From assembly GCF_015350995.1 (NCBI RefSeq), contig NZ_JADKRW010000002.1:62001-126000 (forward strand): a DNA stretch of 64,000 nt. Direction: 5' to 3'. A program made the translations under genes and the position numbers. This document shows positions 59,703 to 64,000 of this stretch, piece after piece (the first letter of the stretch is position 1; every line of letters begins with the position of its first letter). The notes below the pieces were generated by a model that saw only the letters and a list, made by a program, of their open reading frames with translations, searched no databases and was not told where the DNA came from. Origin of the DNA: Curtobacterium sp. VKM Ac-1393. Lineage in GTDB: Bacteria > Actinomycetota > Actinomycetes > Actinomycetales > Microbacteriaceae.

Positions 59703-61187
59703 GTGGAGTTCCCGGGGGAGGCGGCCGGCGCGCGTGACGCGTCGACCTCTCCGGGGTCACCCCGGGGCACGCAGGACCAGCAGGACGACACGCCCCGAGC
59801 AGGCGAGCGCGCTCCGCGCGCGACGCTGCACGGAGGCACCGACAGGTCCTCCGGGAACCCCACGCCCCTCGCCGTCGTCACCGCGGCGCTGGCGGACGCC
59901 TTCCTGACCGCCGAACACTGGGCCGCAGACGACCTGACCGCGGTCGGGTACGTCGTCGTCGGCGTCGAGCGCGCGTACGTCGGGCTCGCGGTCGCCGCCG
60001 CGCTCGAGGCCTACCCGCGGCCGCCCGTCGACGCCCCGCGACAGCTCGCCGCCGTGCTCGCCGCCGCCCCGCGGCTCGTCGCACTGCACCGGTCACGCGA
60101 GGCCAGCCGGCCGGTGCGTGTCCTGGTACGCCGGGCCACCGCGGTGCGCGCCCGTCCGGAGACCGCCAGCCCGTTGCTCGTCGACACCCTGCCCGAACTC
60201 GCCCGGGCGCTCGACCTCACCGTCGGCCGGCTGCTCTGGCTCGCCGACACCCGCGCGTGGAACCGGCGCCAGGGACCCGCGAGTCCGCTCCACCACTACC
60301 GGCACGAGTGGATCACCCGACCCGGTCGTGCGCCGCGCCTGCTGGAGAAGCCGATGAACATGCTCCGGCGCACACAGCGCACGGTCCTCGACGAACTGCT
60401 GACGCTCCTGCCGGTGCACGACGCGGCGCACGGCTTCGTCGCGGGGCGGAGCGTCGTCACGGGAGCTGCCGAGCACACCTCGCAGCAGGTCGTGGTCACG
60501 GCCGACCTCACCGCGTTCTTCGCGAGCATCAGCGCCCCGACGGTGTACGGCGTCTTCCGCGCCGCCGGGTTCGCCGAGCCGCTCGCGCACGTGCTGACCG
60601 GGCTCTGCACGCACCGGGTCCCCGTGCACGTGCTCTCGGCGATGCCCGCGGGCGGTTCGCCGGAGGAACGCCACGCGCTGCGCCAGGCGTTGGCGACGGC
60701 ACACCTGCCGCAGGGCGCACCGACCTCGCCGGCACTCGCGAACACCTCGTTGCGGCACCTCGACGCCCGACTGACCGGGTGGGCCGGTGCCGTCGACGCG
60801 GTCTACACCCGGTACGCCGACGACCTGACCTTCAGTGGTGGTGAGCGGCTCGCCGCACGGCCGGACGCGTTCCTGCGGGGCGTCGACCGGATCGTGACCG
60901 AGCAGGGACACCGGCTCAACCCGTCGAAGACCCGGGTGCGGCGCCGCGGGGTCCGGCAGTCGGTCACGGGCGTCGTCGTCAACGACCGCACCTCGCCCGG
61001 GCGCCGCGAGGTCGACCGGCTGCACGCCATCCTGCACAACGCCGTGGTGCACGGGCCGGCCTCCCAGAACCGCGCGGGACATCCGGAGTTCCGGGCGCAC
61101 CTGCTCGGGCGCATCGGGTGGGTCGAGCAGGTCAACCCGGGCCGGGCCCGACGGCTGCGCGAGGAGTTCGCCCGCATCGTGTGGTGA
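59703..61187 (+). CDS. Retron-type reverse transcriptase
   Basis: 494 residues. Motif order fits retron RTs: finger block RHEWITRPGRAPRLLEKP, VHDAAHGFVAGRS, motif A with catalytic Asp 268 (VVTADLTAFFASI), LPQGAPTSPALAN (335-347), the catalytic YADD (371-374), HRLNPSKTR and the thumb VTG motif at 421-423. The retron NAXXH motif reads GAAEH (254-258), with Asn changed to Gly. Residues 55-185 form a helical N-terminal region like that of myxobacterial retron RTs; the first 50 are low-complexity. No toxin or effector domain is fused. It stands alone, with no mobile-element genes beside it. Confidence 0.92.
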   Translation: MEFPGEAAGARDASTSPGSPRGTQDQQDDTPRAGERAPRATLHGGTDRSSGNPTPLAVVTAALADAFLTAEHWAADDLTAVGYVVVGVERAYVGLAVAAALEAYPRPPVDAPRQLAAVLAAAPRLVALHRSREASRPVRVLVRRATAVRARPETASPLLVDTLPELARALDLTVGRLLWLADTRAWNRRQGPASPLHHYRHEWITRPGRAPRLLEKPMNMLRRTQRTVLDELLTLLPVHDAAHGFVAGRSVVTGAAEHTSQQVVVTADLTAFFASISAPTVYGVFRAAGFAEPLAHVLTGLCTHRVPVHVLSAMPAGGSPEERHALRQALATAHLPQGAPTSPALANTSLRHLDARLTGWAGAVDAVYTRYADDLTFSGGERLAARPDAFLRGVDRIVTEQGHRLNPSKTRVRRRGVRQSVTGVVVNDRTSPGRREVDRLHAILHNAVVHGPASQNRAGHPEFRAHLLGRIGWVEQVNPGRARRLREEFARIVW

Positions 61188-61248
61188 GGTCGTCTGTGCG
61201 CCGTGTGACGTTCGGTCGCGCTCCTTTGCCCCGCGTTGCGGCGACCTG

Positions 61249-61367
61249 CCGCGCGCGGGCCTGACCTCGCACCGTGCGAGGTCGGCGCCGAACGGTGCGA
61301 GGTTCCGGAGTCCGTGCGACCCGCGCGGCCTCGCACCGCGTACGGAACCTCGCACCACACCGAAACC
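61249..61367. repeat. Structured CGAGGTTCCG-type element downstream of the RT gene
   Basis: A 9-bp hairpin (gacctcgca-ccg-tgcgaggtc) is followed by ggtgcgaggttccg and its exact complement cggaacctcgcacc about 35 bases later. Related to the elements at 31.5 and 34.0 kb. Confidence 0.75.
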
Positions 61368-61394
61368 CGGCACCGACACTCGGCACCACATGAC

Positions 61395-61433
61395 GTCGTG
61401 TGACACGCGGCACCACCACTCGTGTCACATGAC
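61395..61433. promoter_or_regulatory. Hairpin or operator upstream of the AhpD-like operon
   Basis: 13-base arms gtcgtgtgacacg (61395-61407) and cgtgtcacatgac (61421-61433) with one G-U-compatible difference and a 13-base spacer. Located 50-90 bases before the -10 box. Confidence 0.55.
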
Positions 61434-61486
61434 GACTCCGTCGTTCACGGTCCGCAACACCCGTCGCCTCGGGGCCCGGACCGCCC

Positions 61487-61492
61487 TAGCGT
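61487..61492 (+). promoter_or_regulatory. -10 box of the AhpD-LLM operon (leaderless)
   Basis: TAGCGT seven bases before ATG 61500. Confidence 0.55.
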
Positions 61493-61499
61493 CGCCGTC

Positions 61500-61865
61500 A
61501 TGACCGACTACCTCGACCGGGAGCAGGACAAGACCTTCACGAAGGTCTACAAGCAGCAGACCCCGGACATCCTCAAGGCCTTCGTCCAGTTCGACGAGTC
61601 GGTGTTCCAGGCCGAGGGCCGCGCGATCCCGCTGAAGTACCGGGAGCTCATCGCCCTCGCCGTGGGCATCACCACGCAGTGCGTCTACTGCATCGACGGC
61701 CACAGCCAGCGCGCTGTGACGGCCGGAGCGACCGAGGCCGAACTCGCCGAGGCCGCCTGGGTCGCGACGGCCATCCGCGCCGGCGGCGGGTTCGCGCACG
61801 GCCGCCTCGGCTTCAAGTTCGGCGCCGACGCGACCCCCGCCGCCGACGCTGCGCACACCCACTAG
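61500..61865 (+). CDS. AhpD-like carboxymuconolactone decarboxylase-family protein
   Basis: 121 residues. The AhpD redox motif CVYCIDGH (CxxCxxxH) near residue 60 is complete, with the helical LKYRELIALAVGITTQ preceding it. Such proteins reduce peroxides or peroxiredoxins with thiols. The gene is followed, with aggagga between, by two flavin monooxygenases, an arrangement seen in sulfur- or organic-acid-use operons. Confidence 0.9.
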   Translation: MTDYLDREQDKTFTKVYKQQTPDILKAFVQFDESVFQAEGRAIPLKYRELIALAVGITTQCVYCIDGHSQRAVTAGATEAELAEAAWVATAIRAGGGFAHGRLGFKFGADATPAADAAHTH

Positions 61866-61875
61866 GAGGACTGCC

Positions 61876-63084
61876 GTGCCCGATCGCACCACCCTCGTCA
61901 CCGCGCTGCAGGGCGCCGGCTGGCACCCCGCCGCCTGGCGCGTCGCCGGCCCGGCCGCGCAGCGCCTGTCGAGCCTCCGGCACTGGCGCGACGTCGTCGT
62001 CGAGCAGGACCGACTCGGCATCGACGCCGTCACCATCGAGGACTCGTTCACCGCCGGCCCGGTGGACGCGGCGGACGACCTCGACACCACGACCGTCGTC
62101 GGACGCCTCGACGCCCTCCTCGTCGCGAACGCGGTCGCCCCCGCGACCCGCGCCGTCGGTCTGGTGCCGACCGTCTCGGTGACGCACACTGAACCGTTCC
62201 ACGTCGCCACGGGCCTCCAGACCCTCGACCACGTCTCGCTGGGGCGAGCCGGGTGGCGGATCCAGGTGAGCCCGACGCCCCGCGAATCGGCCCTGTTCGG
62301 CCGTCGACCCGGCGGCGACGACGTGGCCACGCTGTTCGACGAGGCCCGCGAGGCGGCGGAGGTCGTCTCCCGCCTCTGGGACAGCTGGGACGACGACGCG
62401 ATCATCCGCGACGTCACGACCGGCCGCTTCATCGACCGCGACCGGATCCACAACGCCGAGTACGCGGGCCGTCACCTGTCCGTCCACGGCGCGTCGATCG
62501 TGCCGCGGTCGCCGCAGGGGCGCCCGCCGGTCTTCGCCCTGGCCCACCGCGCCGACGCAGCGGCGTTCGCCGTCGACGCTGCGGACGTCGTGCTCGTCAC
62601 GCCCGGGTACCAGGGCCGGGAGGCGCTGGACCTGTTGGACGAGGTCCGTCACCTCGAGCAGGTGGCCGGGTCGGACGTCCGTCGCCCGGTCCTCGCCGAC
62701 CTCGCGGTGTTGATCGGGTCGTCGACCGCTGCCGCGGCCGACGAGCTCGCCGCGCTCGACGCCGCTGCCGGCACCCCGTACGCCGTCGGCTCCGGCTCGG
62801 ACACGTCCGTGCTCGCGACGACGGTGCCCGAACTCGTGTCGCTGATCGGGGACCTGCGGGGCCTCGGCTTCGCCGGCGTCCGGCTCCGCCCGCTGCGCAT
62901 CCCGATCGACAGCACCGCCATCGCCAGGCAGCTCGTCCCCGCCCTCGTCACGGCCGGGCTCCGCGCCGACGTGGCGTCCCGTCCCACCGCCGACCTGCGC
63001 ACGCGGCTCGGCATCGCCCCGGCGGTCAGCCGGTACGCCCGTCCGTCCGTCACCGGTCCAGTTCCCTCGGGGGTCTCAGCATGA
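61876..63084 (+). CDS. LLM-class flavin-dependent oxidoreductase
   Basis: 402 residues from GTG (aggagga upstream). A bacterial-luciferase-like TIM barrel: DAVTIEDSFTAG, TRAVGLVPTVSVTHTEPFHVA and LDHVSLGRAGWRIQVSP. It uses FMNH2 from a partner reductase to oxidise a small organic molecule; the substrate is unknown. The next monooxygenase overlaps its stop (ATGA), so the two are translationally coupled. Confidence 0.88.
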   Translation: MPDRTTLVTALQGAGWHPAAWRVAGPAAQRLSSLRHWRDVVVEQDRLGIDAVTIEDSFTAGPVDAADDLDTTTVVGRLDALLVANAVAPATRAVGLVPTVSVTHTEPFHVATGLQTLDHVSLGRAGWRIQVSPTPRESALFGRRPGGDDVATLFDEAREAAEVVSRLWDSWDDDAIIRDVTTGRFIDRDRIHNAEYAGRHLSVHGASIVPRSPQGRPPVFALAHRADAAAFAVDAADVVLVTPGYQGREALDLLDEVRHLEQVAGSDVRRPVLADLAVLIGSSTAAAADELAALDAAAGTPYAVGSGSDTSVLATTVPELVSLIGDLRGLGFAGVRLRPLRIPIDSTAIARQLVPALVTAGLRADVASRPTADLRTRLGIAPAVSRYARPSVTGPVPSGVSA

Positions 63085-64000
63085 GCACCAAGCGTCAGGT
63101 CCACCTCGCCGCCCACTTCCCAGGCGTCAACAACACCACCATCTGGAGCGACGACCGCGCCGAGAGCCAGATCGCGTTCTCGTCGTTCGAGCACTTCGCC
63201 CGCAACGCGGAGCGTGGGTTCTTCGACTTCCTGTTCCTCGCCGAGGGCCTGCGGCTCCGCGAGCAGAAGGGCCGCGTCCACGACCTCGACGTGGTCGGGC
63301 GTCCGAACACCCTCGCGGTCCTGGCTGCCCTGGCCGGGGTCACCGACCACATCGGGCTGGTCGGCACCCTGCAGACGACGTTCAACGAGCCCGTGGAGCT
63401 CGCGAAGCAGCTCGCCACGCTCGACCACCTGACCGACGGCCGCGCCGGCTGGAACGTCGTGACGAGCTCGGACGCGTTCCACGGCGCGAACTTCCGCCGC
63501 GGCGGGTTCCTCGACCACGCCGACCGGTACACGCGCGCCGCCGAGTTCATCGCGCTGTCCCGCGAACTCTGGGACTCGTGGCAGCCCGACGCCGTCGTCG
63601 CCGGCATCGCCGCGGTCGGCGCGCTGGCGGACGGCGTGTTCGCCGACCGGTCGCGCATCCGCGACGTCGACCACCACGGTCCGCAGTTCGACGTCACCGG
63701 CACGTTCCCGGTGCCCCGCAGTCCGCAGCGGCACCCGGTGATCGTGCAGGCCGGTGACTCCGACGAGGGGCGCGACCTCGCCGCCACGAACGCCGAGGTC
63801 ATCTTCTCGCTGCACACCGAGTTCGACGACGCGCAGGCGTTCTACCGCGACGTGACCGAGCGGCTCGAACGGGTCGGACGGTCGAAGGACGAGCTGCAGA
63901 TCCTGCCCGGCGCGACGTTCGTGATCGGGTCGTCGGCGGAGGACGCCGAAGAACGGTCGAACGCCGTCCGTCGCGCCCAGGTCAGCCCGGCCACGGCGAT
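63081..64000 (+). CDS. NtaA/DszA-type FMN-dependent monooxygenase (3' end beyond window)
   Basis: The visible 306 residues run open to the window end. The N-terminus VHLAAHFPGVNNTTIWSD and LDHLTDGRAGWNVVTSSDAFHGANF are the NtaA/SnaA/DszA/DmoA signatures; the conserved DHADRYTRAAEFI follows. These enzymes oxidise nitrilotriacetate, sulfones or sulfides with reduced FMN. Partial at the 3' end only. Relationship to sulfur use in this strain is inferred from family. Confidence 0.9.
   Translation, partial: MSTKRQVHLAAHFPGVNNTTIWSDDRAESQIAFSSFEHFARNAERGFFDFLFLAEGLRLREQKGRVHDLDVVGRPNTLAVLAALAGVTDHIGLVGTLQTTFNEPVELAKQLATLDHLTDGRAGWNVVTSSDAFHGANFRRGGFLDHADRYTRAAEFIALSRELWDSWQPDAVVAGIAAVGALADGVFADRSRIRDVDHHGPQFDVTGTFPVPRSPQRHPVIVQAGDSDEGRDLAATNAEVIFSLHTEFDDAQAFYRDVTERLERVGRSKDELQILPGATFVIGSSAEDAEERSNAVRRAQVSPATA

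Noticed and set aside
59703..61187. Diversity-generating retroelement or group II intron RT
   Set aside because: No maturase or endonuclease domain, no template/variable repeat pair seen, and the LPQGAPTSP and VTG motifs fit retrons better.

Overview
The window is about 70% G+C. Gene starts (ATG and GTG in similar use, frequent GTGA/ATGA overlaps), the aceE-fasR-fabD-fabH-acpP-fabF order, and actinobacterial families such as DUF3145, DUF3140, ROK and PucR/FasR point to a high-GC actinobacterium. Microbacteriaceae, and perhaps Curtobacterium, is the best guess; it rests on gene order and style, not on a database search.

Layout. 1-3.2 kb: end of an oligopeptide-type ABC ATPase pair and a hydroxyacid dehydrogenase. 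3.3-12 kb: tRNA-Asn with a terminator, a DUF2142 membrane protein coupled to a pentapeptide-repeat protein, a lipoprotein, peptide deformylase divergent from a DMT exporter, a GT4 glycosyltransferase, a CAT-anticodon tRNA abutting an AI-2E-type permease, and DUF1684 and DUF3145 proteins. 12.1-12.4 kb: dense short tandem repeats. 12.4-20.2 kb (minus strand): type II fatty-acid synthase genes, their FasR-type regulator and pyruvate dehydrogenase E1. 20.4-21.9 kb: peroxiredoxin and a hydrolase. 22.0-29.4 kb: an accessory biosynthetic cluster around an amino acid:[carrier protein] ligase (a truncated seryl-tRNA-synthetase homologue). Its neighbours are a dedicated carrier protein, an acyl-CoA-dehydrogenase-like flavoprotein, a double alpha/beta-hydrolase, an AcpS-type transferase, an Acg-like nitroreductase and a PaaK-like ligase. 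29.4-35.6 kb: lipoprotein and aldo/keto reductase, a MerR-SDR-NTF2 islet with matched MerR-type promoters, and a SatD pair. 35.8-40.3 kb: tRNA-Val, two small envelope proteins, an AlaDH-family enzyme, a HipBA toxin-antitoxin pair and a decayed HAD gene. 40.4-51.1 kb: membrane-ASCH fusion, two AraC regulators around a small protein, acetyltransferase, VOC, ICMT-like, SDR and hydrolase genes. 51.1-58.0 kb: a sugar ABC importer with two Gfo/Idh dehydrogenases, divergent from a ROK regulator. 58.1-64 kb: DUF1684, a variant histidine phosphatase, a retron-type reverse transcriptase, an AhpD-like protein and two flavin monooxygenases, the last one cut by the window end.

Main points. (1) The aminoacyl-carrier-protein cluster looks like a small non-ribosomal pathway of unknown product. 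(2) The reverse transcriptase has retron hallmarks (YADD, LPQGAPTSP, VTG), but its promoter sits six bases before the start codon, so no msr-msd RNA can lie in its 5' leader. (3) Intergenic regions carry two dispersed repeat families: a palindrome built on GTCG-NN-CGACGTCG, and elements built on CGAGGTTCCG. (4) About twenty genes have a TANNNT-like -10 hexamer ending five to seven bases before the start codon, which implies widespread leaderless transcription.
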